NCBI GenBank assembly: GCA_030490835.1
Contig: CM059972.1
Location: 46,975,452 to 47,039,451, forward strand
Reading direction: 5' to 3'
Source: Annona cherimola
Lineage: Eukaryota > Streptophyta > Magnoliopsida > Magnoliales > Annonaceae
Length of the DNA stretch: 64,000 nt
The notes beneath the pieces are model-generated. The model was given only the letters and a program-made list of their open reading frames with translations. It did no database searches and had not been told where the DNA came from. Positions 12,297-23,330 of this stretch are shown here, piece by piece (the first letter of the stretch is position 1; every line of letters starts with the position of its first letter). The translations under genes and the position numbers were made by a program.

Positions 12297-12902
12297 CAAT
12301 CCAGATAATGTTATGAAAAAACAATCAAGGTAAGAAAATAAAATGAGATTCCGTGAAATCAATATCTAAAATTTTATAAAAGTGAGACTTATATATATCT
12401 CATAATTAATTAGCCTATATGCAATAATTTTAAAGAGTTGGTATATTTATAATAATTTATAAATAAAGTTAATTTAGATGTAATATATTCAACTTTTATT
12501 AACAAATGTATACAACATTTAGGTTTTAGAATAAACATTTTATAATTTAATTAGGTTATGATTATATGGAATAAATTTTATCTCAATTATAATTGAAATA
12601 CTCAATGCATAAATAAACATAATTATTTTAATAAATTAGGGATAATACCGGGTTTGGACCGGATCAAGTTTTGGTAGTGGGTTGATGTAAACCCGGTATT
12701 GGTTTCGGGTTTTTTCGGGTCGAGTTAAAATCGGGTCTAATTTGAAAAAAATTTCAAAAATAAAACCCAAACTTGGTTTTGAAACCGGGTCAGGTCGAGC
12801 GGGTTCGGACCGAACTGGTACCAAGTTGCACCCCTAGCGCTCGCACGAGGTAAAAAGAAGGCAAAACTCGTGACAACAAAAGCAACAGTTGCTGGTGTAA
12901 AA

Positions 12903-12954
12903 GTCCCATATTGTTGGGATGGTAATGTACCATATTCATCACCATCTATAAAAA
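12903..12954 (+). promoter_or_regulatory. USE-like box plus TATA box
   Basis: gtcccatattg (12903-12913) resembles the plant snRNA upstream sequence element, consensus RTCCCACATCG, with two or three changes. TATAAAA starts at 12947, leaving 33 bp between them, the spacing known for Pol II-type plant snRNA promoters. No snRNA sequence follows, so this may be an element promoter or chance. Confidence 0.35.
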
Positions 12955-13320
12955 GGGGGCCCTACAACACACAACACTAACCCCCTTAGTGTGGGACACA
13001 TCCCTTGTGGGACCTCCCTCCAGCCAAGTGGTACAAGCAATAAAGGGTCTTATGGTGGAGATGCTCTTCGTTTTGGATGACGTAAATTTTATTTTTATCT
13101 TTTTATTTATAGCTTATTTTTAATATTTTGTGGTGTTTAATTTTTCAGTTTTAATTCTTAGATTAGATTTACTGTTTTATTTTCTACTTTGTAATTTTTA
13201 GATTAAATTTGATGCATTTTCCTTTCCTACTTTTATAGTTTAAGTTCTATAGTTTTTAATTACTTTCGTAGAGTAGATTAATTTAGTTATTATTAGTTAA
13301 TTACAATTTCTTGCTTTCTA

Positions 13321-13645
13321 GCTTTTCCTCTCTAATTGCTTTCTTCTCTCATCTTTTCCTCTCATCTCTCTCTCTCTCTCTCTTCCTCTCTAGTTCTCTC
13401 TCTTCTCTTTCTTCTCTATCTCTACCTTCTCTCTCTTCTTTCTTTGCGTTTTCTTTCTTCCCTTTTTTCTTTTTCTCTCTCCTTTCTATCTTCTCTCTCT
13501 CTAATTTCTTCTCTTTTATCTCTCTATCTTCTCTCTCCTTTCCCTCTCTTCCTTCTCTTTTTTTTTTCTCTCTGTAATTTCATCTCCTCTCTCTCTTCCT
13601 TCTCTCTTTTCTCTCTCTATCTCTCTTCTCTCCCATTTCTCCTAA
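13321..13645 (+). repeat. Polypyrimidine (CT-rich) tract
   Basis: About 325 bp made almost wholly of C and T on the plus strand, mainly ctctct and ttcttc words. It explains the long but meaningless open frames here. Such tracts can form triplex DNA. Confidence 0.95.
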
Positions 13646-13821
13646 AGTATATTAATCTTAAACAATTCAAAACTATATTATCTTTCTGTGGATTCGACCT
13701 GATTCACCATTATTCTATGCTATCTTCCATATATTATTAGTTTTAATGTGTTTTGATTAATTTTAATTAAATTGGTGACCATAGTCCCCTTAACAACAAG
13801 TACTTGGTTTACATCAATTTT

Positions 13822-13839
13822 TGGCACTGTTGCCAAGAA
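13822..13839 (+). other. Degenerate primer-binding site, tRNA-Asp type
   Basis: tggcactgttgccaagaa compares with TGGCGCCGTTGCCGGGGA, the tRNA-Asp-complementary site of Athila/Tat elements. All differences are G-to-A or C-to-T transitions, as expected from decay of methylated DNA. It sits 5 bp after the LTR-like end at 13816. Confidence 0.6.
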
Positions 13840-14143
13840 AGCATATTAAGGTTTGAATTATTTTATTAGTTGCTTTAAATTCTCTTACTTGCTTTGAGTA
13901 TTGTAATCTTTACTGTTTACTTGTTTATGTGATTTCTTTATTTACTACAATAGAACTTTAGATTACCAATTTCAATCCTTTCTCAATTTTAATTAGTAAT
14001 TATTTATAGTTAGATCTTTGGTCTAATTAATTTTGTATTTCACAACTGAAGGTTGGTGTCTAGGCTAGAGATTTAAAGGCAAACGCCTCAGTGGACATAT
14101 GGTTATTGAATTAAGACTTTGCGAAAACAAGGGAGTCTCTCAC
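13840..14143 (+). other. Athila/Tat-like leader sequence, interrupted
   Basis: Non-coding leader downstream of the tRNA-Asp site. It is cut at 14143 by the solo LTR insertion, whose TSD ctcac is 14139-14143, and resumes at 17806. Confidence 0.45.
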
Positions 14144-15001
14144 TGTAAAACCCAGCTTCGATAGGCAATACACATATTACCTAGGGTCGTAAACCCTAGA
14201 TTTTTGTTATAATGATGAATAAAAATTCATGAATTATATTCATGAATATGTGTATTAGAGATTAAAATAATGCAATTAAGGATTTAACCCACGTAAATAG
14301 TGCACGTGAATACTAACCCAGAGATTAAGACACGTGATTAAGAGTTAATCACTTGGATTAACCTAATCAAAAAAAGACAAAAAAAAGAGATTTATGCACT
14401 AAAGGACGAAATAACAATACTTTTTAATATTTTAAGAAAATTTTGGATTTTAGTAGAAAATAAAGAGAAAATAAAGAAAAATTCATAAATTGCAATCCGA
14501 ACGTTGGATTTAGTTCAAAATTTTTATGGATGGTTAAAAATTTATGATGAACATGATGAATGGTGTAAGATGTGATGAAAATCATGAATTAAGGATCAAG
14601 ATGAAACATCATTTGAAAATTAAAAAGGTAGCCCACCTTTTTCATTAATTACCTTTGACTTTTGGATTAAATTTAATTAATTAAAAATCAAAATAATTAA
14701 TGCAAAATCAGCACAAATGCCAAAGAGGGCAGGGGCGTGCAAGGGGGAGGACTTTTGGGGCCAAAATCCAATGGCCTAAAATCATCCTCATCAAGAATTA
14801 ACGGTTGAGATTTAATTAGCTTAAAAATATGATTTTTAATAAATCAAAAAATATTAATTAAATAGGCTAGCTAGGGTGGCGTGAAAAGTAGCTAAGGGGG
14901 CTGCACATAGCTCAAGACAAATCATGGAAATTGGAAAAAAATATTTAGAATTAAGTACCTCAAGCAAGGGGGTAAATTATAATTTAATGAAAAATGAAAA
15001 A

Positions 15002-15011
15002 CTATAAATAG
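15002..15011 (+). promoter_or_regulatory. LTR TATA box
   Basis: ctataaatag in the solo LTR, followed by a CA-rich stretch. Counterparts are in the G3 LTR (complement near 40745-40752) and the solo LTR at 52007-55163 (complement near 54348-54357). Confidence 0.6.
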
Positions 15012-15610
15012 GGGGTGCTATGAACGACCAAAGGCACTTCAAACCAACTCCAAGCTTAAAAAATTCAAGCCTTCCCACCCCAAATTCATTCCAAGCCTTG
15101 AGAGAGAGAAGAAGAGAAGGAAAGAGAGAGAAAGAGCCAAGTAGGAAGAGAATTCTTCACTTCAGGTAAGGGGATTCTTCCCAAATTTCTTTTGGATGTT
15201 AAGTAGGGTAAAACCTTGCTTAGATAATGTCTAAGCATAAAAAATAAGTATAGTTATGCTGCTTAATTGGAATTATGCCAAAACATCAAAAATTTGGAGC
15301 ACAAATAGAGCATTCAGGAAGATCATGTATAAAATGAGTAAATAATGCTCCAATATTGCTAAATGATGATTTGGGATGAATTTTTATGATAGTTATGATG
15401 TTGAAATGATGATATATTAATATCATAATTTTTGGATTTAAGGATTATGCTTAAGTGAAATTATGATGAATTTTAGTATATAGCGAAAATAATTTAATTG
15501 GACAACTTAATGATGATAAATTCGAAATTCATGAATTTTCCCATGATATATTAAACATAAGCTATGTCATGGTATTTTTTATTTTTGGAAAAATGTCAAA
15601 TTTTAGAACC

Positions 15611-15698
15611 CATGAACAGTAACTTTCAACGCTGTGAACAGTAACCTGCCACAGTAATCATGAACAGTGATTTAGAACAGTAACTATGAACAGTGAAC
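15611..15698 (+). repeat. Clustered GAACAGTA(A/G) words
   Basis: The word gaacagt followed by a or g occurs five times in 88 bp (one further copy is acagtaat). The complement form, tactgttca, is clustered at 53688-53770 in the opposite-strand solo LTR, so it is a feature of this LTR family. Confidence 0.8.
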
Positions 15699-17805
15699 AA
15701 CGTGATTTTGAAAAAAAATTGAGATTAATATTTGAGGATTAAGACATCAACTAAGTGCTTAAGAATGAGCACAATGTGTGAAATATGAAAAATATGTGAA
15801 AAATGATAAGTGGAAGTAATAAACTTCCATATGATGTCAAATGAATGACTAATAAATGTGTTATGGTCTATGAGAATGATACCTTAAAAATGGGTATTAA
15901 AAATATGGTGAAATGAATGGTATAATGCATAAGTTATGATGTGCATGTACACCCGACTTGGAATTCGAGTGGGTTGTGAATGTTAATGGAAATGGGTTGG
16001 AAAACTGAGTTGAATGCAAGAAAAAGAAAGTATATGAATGCTATGTCATTCTTATATGTATAGGTAAAGGCAAATAATTAAGCGAGACAGAAAGCTAAGC
16101 AAACAAGGTAAACAAGCAAACCTTTTTAAAATGTGATTTTATATGATGTTATGTTGCAACCTTGGAATATATTGGAATTGCTTCATTGTAAGAAAATCCT
16201 TATAAAAGTATGGAGAAACGTGCAAATGGTTGCATCATGATGGAGAAAAGAAAACTTCGATTTTTAAATAATATTTGATTTTATCAAATGAATTTGAAAT
16301 AAATTACTGAAATTTTGAAAAGGAGATTTTAAGAAAGGCCAAATGATAAACCGATTGTACAAAATGATTTGAGTAACGGTAATGATCAAAGGATGATGTA
16401 AGCTTATATTTATAGAAATAAACAATGTGTCATGGGGACAATATATATGATACTAGATTGGAAAATGATGTTTATATATCATTTGTTTATTAAAACCCAG
16501 AAATGGGAAGAAAAATATTTTCAAGAAGTCTTTTGTTTTCAAAATATTAAAATGTTTTCAAAATTGTTTTATCGTTTAAAAATTATTTACAACCATCTTA
16601 GCAATGTTTTGAAAATATTATTGCTAAAATGCTATCTTCAAATATTTCAAATGATTTATAAAAATGTTATATAAATGTTTCCAAATTTATTTTAAGGTTG
16701 GCCATTCTTACAAAATATTTGTAAGTATAGAACTTGTTAACTTGGGTTGTGCCCAGTTTTCAAGTTAGAAAGGGATACAGACTAAGGTTTGTATTAGTTT
16801 TATGAAAGCATGCTAGCATCAAGTTTTCAGAAAAGGACAGACTGTGGTTTGTGGTGTTTTATAAAATCATGCTAGCATATGAATGTGGATGAGAAGTGTG
16901 CACATGGATTATGTACTAGGTCTACTATAGAGGATATGCAGACCAGACGCGGCTGCAAAGTGGGCCCCCTTTACGTAGGCCAAGTCACTTGAAAAGGCGA
17001 AATGCCGGCGGCGCCCTCCCTGAAATGGGAGAAGGAACGGATAGCCGCCCAGCTAGCGGGCTATCTAATGAAAGGGTTTCTCTCCTAAGGAGGAAAGGGT
17101 GATCACTTGGTAAATGTCACCTACCAGACGGACAGAAACGTAATGCATGATGCATATGCTTGTTTTGAAAATATTTTATGAAAAATGTTTTAAGGACAGG
17201 AGAATGTCCTTAGAGAAAGGAAGTTTTATAAAAAATATTTTTATGTCCATGAAAAAGAGGTTTACATGTTAAGTTTGCAAGCATATGTTTTATGAAAGGT
17301 TTCCTCTGAATGATAGTGATCACTTGTTAAGTGTCTGCTATCGAACGAGAGAAATACATTTAAAATAATAAAATGCTTGCTTATTGAGTTTCGACTCACG
17401 TTTTGCTTTCCAAACAATAGACAGGTACAGGACATGACATGATGGAAGAAGAATGGATGATATGAAGAAAGAGTGATGACATGTTGGTTTGTATAATATT
17501 AGAAAATTTTCTTTTATGATATTAGAAATTTTTCAGAAGTCGTATATATGAAATGATCAGAAACCTATATTGTAGAAAAACAAGTTAGAATGTTATAAAT
17601 AATATTTGCAAAAAGAAAATTATGCCAAGAATATGTTTATATATGATGATATGATGTTATGTGATGAAAGAAAAGAAATTTTTTTTTTGGATGAGATCCA
17701 ATTAAAAATCCCGCCATGTGATCAGGGCAACAATCCTGAGTCACGTTTACCAATCAATAAGATCCTGGAGTAAGGCTTCTAGGCACCCCGGTTCGGGGCG
17801 CCACA

Positions 17806-18593
17806 CTCACAATCTTAATTCTTACCTGGCTGACCAAAAAAGTGTTATAGAATTTAATTGCACTTTAGTGATTCTCAATACATGATTTACTGATTTAAAA
17901 AATTAAAAACTAAAATATTTTTTAAAAATTAAAATTTAAGAATGGACATGAATTTTATTGCTCAACAGTTAGGTAAGTTGAATGAAGCAAACTAAAATCT
18001 TAATGATTTACTTTGCAACCAAAACTCAAGAAGTTGATTCTTAAATATATCTATTCCTTTTCAAACTGAATACTCCAAAGTCAATTTTTAGATTATCAAT
18101 GCCAATTATAAGCTTATGAAAAAATATATGGGCCACTAGGGTATAAAAAACAAAATCTTTTATCACCTCCTTGAGCTTATAACTTTAATGAAAATTTTAA
18201 AAGAATAAAGCGATTGATCCTTAATAATGGTCAATCTCTTTCTAGATTAGAAAGTCAAATTTCAGAGTATCAACATTAATTTTACTATTATGAAAATACG
18301 TATTTCAACAAAATACCCCACAAGAGGACTTTTCAAAATTTTCATCATATCAAGTAAATTGTCAACAATCTCCTCAAGCAGATAATTTTGAGGAGAAGTT
18401 TGTAAAATTATAACAGATGTTTTTCACCTCTGTTGCTGCTCAACAAAAGTCACTTGTTATGACAGAAAGTCGAATGAATAGGCTAATAGAAGTTACTAGA
18501 ATGATGGATGAAATTAGTAACTAACCAATTGTCATCCCAACTAATAATTTGGATTTTCAAACACAATTAGACTCAATAGCATAAGAAGATCTG
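17806..18593 (+). mobile_element. Decayed internal region of the Athila/Tat-like element
   Basis: After the TSD at 17806-17810 the leader resumes. Stretches in one frame such as MDMNFIAQQLGKLNEAN near 17945 and SLVMTESRMNRLIEV near 18455 resemble helical gag tails, separated by many stops. The gag assignment is weak and is inferred from position behind the tRNA-Asp primer site. Confidence 0.35.
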
Positions 18594-18626
18594 TGTTGAT
18601 CTTATGCTTGCTTTAAGAAAGATTAA
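18594..18626 (+). mobile_element. Start of outer family-B LTR (B8), split by G2
   Basis: TGTTGATC at 18594 opens 33 bp that continue at 51673 once the G2 insertion (TSD attaa) is removed. In the joined reading, ttttgatgattaacaaat falls 38 bp from the start; in B3 the same phrase is 36 bp from its start. The three B8 pieces are 18594-18626, 51673-52006 and 55169-55310; the rest lies beyond the window. Confidence 0.6.
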
Positions 18627-19830
18627 TTTGATAACCAGACCCAAGTAAGACTTATATATATGCATTTGGCATATAAATATGAATTATGTATGATTCAGTG
18701 GAATTATGAATGATTTTCCCTTGCAATTCTGATAATTTATTGCAATTAGGGCAAATGGTTAAGAATGATGTTTATAAGCCAATATGGGTGAATGTGATTA
18801 AAGAGGCCTAATAAGGATTAGGGAATGAGAATATATTGATGATAATTATCTCGTATATTATGGTTTAACTAATGGAAATTATGTTGATAATTATGGATTT
18901 AAGATAGCAAATGCTAGAAAATTCATAACTCGACGCCGGTAAGGCGGATTAAGATGAAAATTGAAAGGTAAGCATATAATTTTGTGCTTAATCTTATGGA
19001 AAGGTTGGATTATGAAAATATTCATGAAATTAGGATGAAAATCGATCATCACCATCCAAAATCCAAAGATAACTTCAAATGATCATAATTTGAGCTAGAA
19101 AAGTCAGATTGAGACGAAATTTGAAATGAACGGTCAAAATTATGAGATCAATGCTATGAAAGGATTTAATCAAGCTAATAATGATGAGATCAAGGTTGCA
19201 CGAAAAAAGGTGTATACCTTTGACTTTTGTGCACCATAAAGTATCCTTCATTCATGTTAAAGTTAAAGTGATTAATTAAATAATTAATGACATAAATGAG
19301 GTGTCAAAAGGAGATAATTACACATGAATTTTATGAATTATTTAAAATGACAAAATTCATGATAAAATCAAGTGATTAATGACAAAATTTAATGGCTAAT
19401 AGGATAGCTCAAAGGAGCTTGAAGATGGGCCAACCTATGGACATCCAAAGGGTTGTTTATATGATATTTTTGATTTTTAAAAAATACAAAATGTGTATTT
19501 AAATGACCTAGGAAGCTAGGGTGAGATATGGAAGTGATTTGGGTTGATTTTTGTGGCATGAAAATGCCATAAGGTCAATGGCAAGTGGACATTTCCACAT
19601 GGACAACAACATGGAGGCTGGAAGTGATGCACGTTCAAGCTGTGTTTGGGATTTTTAATGATTTTTTTAAAGGCTAAATGGACTCCTAAATGAGATACAT
19701 GACTAGGGTAATTATGTGATAATTAATTAAAGTCGCATTTTGTGGAAAAATTGCAAAAGGGGTAGCTGATATGGACGTTTAATCAAATGGACAACAAGTG
19801 AAGCAAGAAAAGGGTGACCGACCAAGGTTG

Positions 19831-21465
19831 TGTTGGTCCCGAGTTGATGGCAATTACCCAATAGGGGAGGGGTGAATTGGGTATTTAAAAATTTATAACT
19901 TAAACAGAAACTTTACCCCGGATTAATCTAGTCCCCTTAATGAAGAAACGAAATGGAAAGCAATATAATGTAGAGAGCAGAAATATAAATCAAGCACACA
20001 AGATTTTTATAGTGGTTCGGGCAACCTCCCTACTCCACTCTTCCAAGCTCACACTCCTTGTGACTTGGGTTCCACTATTGTATTCTCTCAATACAATTAG
20101 AGCCACTGCTGTCTTCTAGATTCCAGCTCTAGGGGGCATAAACAACATACTGCACAAGTAGGTGATGAGTCTCACTCCAATCACACACTACTTTGCATAC
20201 ACTTGATCTTAGCTACCCAAGCTAAATCAAGCTTAATACAATTAAATGAATTAACAAATGAAATCTACACTTTACAGATGTGTAGAAGCAATTTGGCGCA
20301 GTGAAGAACTCGTAGTGTTGGCTTTGAAGATTCAGAAGTTGGGCTCTTGCAGTTTGAAGCAAAGTTCTTCTTCTTTGAGTGGCTTGATCTCTTTAAAGCT
20401 CTTGAATCTGGGAGTTAAGCACACTTAATGAATCTCAGCTCCTTCCCTCGTCCACAATAACTCCCTTTTATAATTGTGGAGGAAATCCGAACGTTAGAAG
20501 GTGGTTGACGCGCATTAAATGCGCCAACGTTCGAATAATATCCGACCGTTGCCACCCAAGTCGCAGGCGGAGTCGACTTCGGATGCGACTTCGCCCAAGT
20601 CGCAGATGGAGTCGACTTCGGGTGCGACTTCGCTTCTCCGTCGCAACTTCAAGTTCCAGATTAGGTCGACTTGGGTATCGACTTGACCCAAGTCGCAGGT
20701 GAAGTCGACTTTGGGTGCGACTTCACCTCGGCAGGATGCTTGATGAACTTGAAATCTTGGAATGCTTGGTTCCTTCATTTCCTTTGCATTTTTCATTTCC
20801 TTTTGAGTCATCGTCTTTATTTTTCTTTAGCTCCATGATTTTGCAAGCCTTGAGTCCTTGAGTTTATGCATCTTGCTTTTGATACTAGTCTTCATGACTT
20901 GAGTTTCTTTATCTTCAAATATGTTTGATGCTTTGTCTTGGACTTAAGAGACTCATTGATAATGATCTTGTTCTCTTGATTTGGTCTTGAGAAAACTCAA
21001 GTTGATTCTAGGAATGAGCTTGAAACTGCATCTTTGAGCTTGAGAACGTCAAGTCGAACTTGGGGTCGACTTCGTCTGCGACTTCGCCCAAGTCGCAACT
21101 GGAGTCGACTTCGTTTGCGACTTTGGCATTCTTCCATCCCAAATTCAGCTCTGGAGTGATTTTTCCGACTGAAGTCGATGTTGGAGTCGACTTCGTTTGC
21201 GACTTGGCTTCCCAAGTCGCAAGTGGAGTCGACTTGGCCTGCGACTTCACTTGTTCTTTTCCCATTTTCAACTCTGGACAGATTTGGCTTCTTGAAGTCG
21301 AACTTGGAGTCGACTTGGGGAACGACTTGGCTTTCCGTGCTTCATGTTCTTCAAATGTATATCCCTTAAACATATCCACAAACATGTTAGTAGCCAAGAC
21401 TTACTCAAATTGATTTGTTAATCATCAAAACATAGATTTAACTTGTTTTCCACATATTTCCAACA
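19831..21465 (-). repeat. B1 3' LTR (1635 bp)
   Basis: Reading on the minus strand it starts TGTTGGAAAT at 21465 and ends GACCAACA at 19831. The TATA box (complement) is at 20465-20472. Two palindrome arrays lie at 20549-20728 and 21052-21328. This is the longer of the two B1 LTRs; the segment of about 20712-20981 is missing from the other. Confidence 0.93.
20549..21328. repeat. Two arrays of AAGTCGCA-GTCGAC-TGCGACTT near-palindromes
   Basis: Typical unit: aagtcgca, about 5 bp, GTCGAC, about 5 bp, tgcgactt; each is a near-perfect inverted repeat of about 35 bp centred on a SalI palindrome. GTCGAC occurs about nine times in this one LTR, far above chance. The nearer array (20549-20728) begins 77 bp upstream of the TATA box in the element's own direction; the far one (21052-21328) is separated by about 320 bp of AT-rich DNA. 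Confidence 0.92.
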
Positions 21466-21772
21466 ATCTCCCCCTTTTTGATGATTGACAAAACCGATTT
21501 GAGTATATACCTTTCAATAACGTAAAAATAACATGTTTAGCAAACTTTCAACATTTAACAAACATATGCTCATGCAAACTTTCAAGTTGAAAATATTTAA
21601 ACTCTTCTCCCCAACCATATCCTACTCTTCTCCTCCTTTGTCCTACTCTTCTCCCCCTTTGGACTTATATCAGATCCTACTCTTCTCCCCCTTTTTGTCA
21701 ATGTATCAAAAAATTAGAGGGTAAAGAAAGAGATAGGTGGGTTTGCTCCCCCTAAACATGTGCTCCCCCTAA
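21466..21772 (-). other. Polypurine tract and tandem polypurine tracts before the B1 3' LTR
   Basis: The tract touching the LTR reads AAAAAGGGGGAGAT on the minus strand (21466-21479) and should prime plus-strand synthesis. Further copies of AAGGGGGAGAAGAGTAGGA lie at about 21641-21662 and 21675-21697, a variant at 21620-21640, and TTAGGGGGAGCA twice at about 21742-21772. Multiple tracts are a known Sirevirus trait. Confidence 0.8.
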
Positions 21773-21779
21773 GTTTATG

Positions 21780-23255
21780 CTAAGTTAATTCAATCATTCC
21801 CATGTCATTTCTAATCTCATAAAATGCTTCTTTTGCTAGGGGCTTTGTAAATATGTCTGCAACTTGATCCTCAGTTCTTACATATTCTAGACATATGTCA
21901 TGATTTTCTACATATTCTCTAATGAAATGGTGTCTAAGGTCTATATGTTTGGTCCTAGAATGCAAGACTGGATTTTTAGTTAAACATATGGCACTAGTAT
22001 TGTCACATCTAATGGGTATATCTTTAAAATCCATGCCATAGTCTCTAAGTTGCTGTTTCATCCAAAGTAATTGGGCACAACAGCTCCCGGCGGCAATGTA
22101 TTCGGCTTCCGCCGTAGATAGAGCAACACTAGTTTGTTTTCTTGAAAACCATGAAACCAACATGCTTCCAAGAAATTGACATGTTCCACTAGTGCTTTTT
22201 CTATCTACTTTGTAACCGGAAAAATCCGCATCCGAGTAGCCGATTAGATCAAAATTAGAGCCCTTTTGATACCAAAGTCCTATATTGGTAGTGTCTACTA
22301 AGTATCTGAAAATTCTTTTCACAGCTACCAAGTGTGATTCTTTTGGACATGATTGAAATCTAGAGCACATACACACACTAAACAATATATCAGGCCTAGA
22401 AGCAGTTAAATACAACAAAGAACCTATCATGCTTCTATACAATTTTAAATCAACTGTTTTTCCTTTCTCATCTTTGTCAATTTTAATTGTTGAGCTAATA
22501 GGGGTGTTTGCTCCTTTGCTATTCTCCATGCCAAACTTCTTCAGCATTTCTTTGATATACTTGGACTGGTTGATGAAAATTCCTTCATTTAATTGCTTGA
22601 TTTGCAGTCCAAGAAAAAAATTTAGCTCTCCCATCATGCTCATTTCAAATTCTTTCTGCATAAGCTCAGAAAATTCTTGACAAAGAGTCTCATTAGTAGC
22701 ACCAAAAATGATATCATCAACATAAATTTGAATGATCAATATGTCCTTTTCTTTATACTTGATAAACAAAGTGGTGTCTACCTTTCCTTTTTGAAAATCA
22801 TGATCAATCAGAAATTTGCTTAGTCTATCATACCAAGCCCTTGGAGCTTGTTTTAATCCATATAATGCTTTGGTTAACTTGTATACAAATTTAGATTGAT
22901 CTTTTTCCTCAAATCCAGGTGGTTGTTCAACATACACCTCTTCATTTATATATCCATTCAAAAATGCACTTTTAACATCCATTTGAAACAATTTAAAGTT
23001 CATGTGAGATGCAAAAGCTAATAAGATGCGAATTGCTTCCAATCTAGCAACCGGGGAATAGGATTCCTCAAAATCTATTCCTTCTTCTTGTGAATATCCT
23101 TTTGCCACAAGTCTAGCTTTGTTTCTCACTACAAGTCCACTTTCATCTAATTTGTTCCTAAAGACCCACTTGGTGCCAATAACAGTACAATCGTTTGGTC
23201 TAGGAACAAGGTGCCAAACTTGATTTCTTTCAAATTGATTTAGCTCTTCTTGCAT
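21780..23255 (-). pseudogene. B1 pol: reverse transcriptase and RNase H
   Basis: This open frame of 491 residues is the best-preserved coding part of the window. Copia RT motifs: [11 protein letters not shown] (91-101), [11 protein letters not shown] (131-141) and the catalytic YVDD at 178-181. RNase H follows with SDADFSGY (341-348), AEAEY (382-386), RCDNTSA (416-422) and KHIDLRHHF (436-444), and the frame closes near the end of the domain. Nothing in it is obviously broken. The N-terminal side continues in the same frame beyond the first Met to TGA 23331-23333, so this is the 3' part of a disrupted polyprotein. The role is copying the element RNA into DNA inside the particle. Confidence 0.93.
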
Positions 23256-23330
23256 TGCTATAATCCAGTTTTCATCATCAAGAGCTTGATCAATAGTGGA
23301 TGGTTCAATTTTAGATACAAAGGCGTATTG

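Larger units (their letters stand above)
11299..12835. mobile_element. Possible decayed hAT-like non-autonomous element hosting a LINE
   Basis: The right edge ends in gttgcacccctag (to 12835), which resembles hAT terminal repeats in complement. Both edges (11299-11430 and 12640-12835) are filled with CGGGTT/AACCCG words, including 'taccgggttt' near 11308 and 12646 and 'aaacccggta' near 12688, giving subterminal repeat-like character. No clear left terminal repeat and no 8-bp target duplication could be matched, so boundaries are tentative. The LINE copy at 11621-12296 lies inside. Confidence 0.3.
12836..13816 (+). repeat. Putative 5' LTR of an Athila/Tat-like gypsy element
   Basis: The segment ends in catca at 13816, just before a tRNA-Asp-like primer site. 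It contains gtggattcgacc at 13688-13699, a phrase typical just upstream of the primer site in this group, and a long CT tract. The left boundary is not identified; no TG start could be fixed. Assignment depends on the right-hand landmarks. Confidence 0.45.
14144..17805 (+). mobile_element. Solo gypsy LTR (family A), TSD ctcac
   Basis: Starts TGTAAAACCC and ends GGGGCGCCACA; ctcac flanks it on both sides (14139-14143, 17806-17810). It is one continuous LTR: it holds no gag or pol, and its end matches the LTR ends at 32603, 51667 and, in complement, 37568, 52007 and 55311. A TATA box (15002-15011) and a cluster of gaacagta words (15611-15698) are inside. Shared blocks with the G2 LTR include the 'cagctagcgggct' and 'ggacaggagaatgtcc' areas. 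It arose most simply by recombination between two LTRs, leaving one. At 3.66 kb it is a very long LTR, as in Tekay/Del-type chromoviruses. Confidence 0.85.

Noticed and set aside
12903..13080. A U-snRNA gene
   Set aside because: Promoter-like boxes are present, but none of the U1, U2, U4, U5 or U6 core sequences follows at the expected start.
13311..13740. Ser/Leu/Phe-rich open frames of 88 and 134 codons
   Set aside because: They are the translation of a CT-rich simple-sequence tract.
16432..16674. 80-codon open frame
   Set aside because: Lies in LTR sequence, AT-rich, Lys- and Phe-rich composition without a domain.
14144..17805. Complete short retrotransposon rather than solo LTR
   Set aside because: No primer site, purine tract or repeated terminal sequence inside; the start and end are those of one LTR of the family, and TSDs flank it directly.
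20549..21328. Array resembling CRISPR (regular repeats with short spacers)
   Set aside because: Units are near-palindromic and overlapping, the intervals are themselves part of the motif and not unique, the arrays recur in every LTR of a plant retrotransposon family, and no cas-like gene exists.
20505..21413. Overlapping open frames on both strands in the GTCGAC arrays (also 27419-28095, 42386-42809, 57107-57684, 59578-59849)
   Set aside because: The repeat unit contains no stop codon in several frames on either strand, so these frames arise from the repeat itself. The predicted peptides are low-complexity repeats of Lys-Ser-Thr or Arg-Ser-Arg type.
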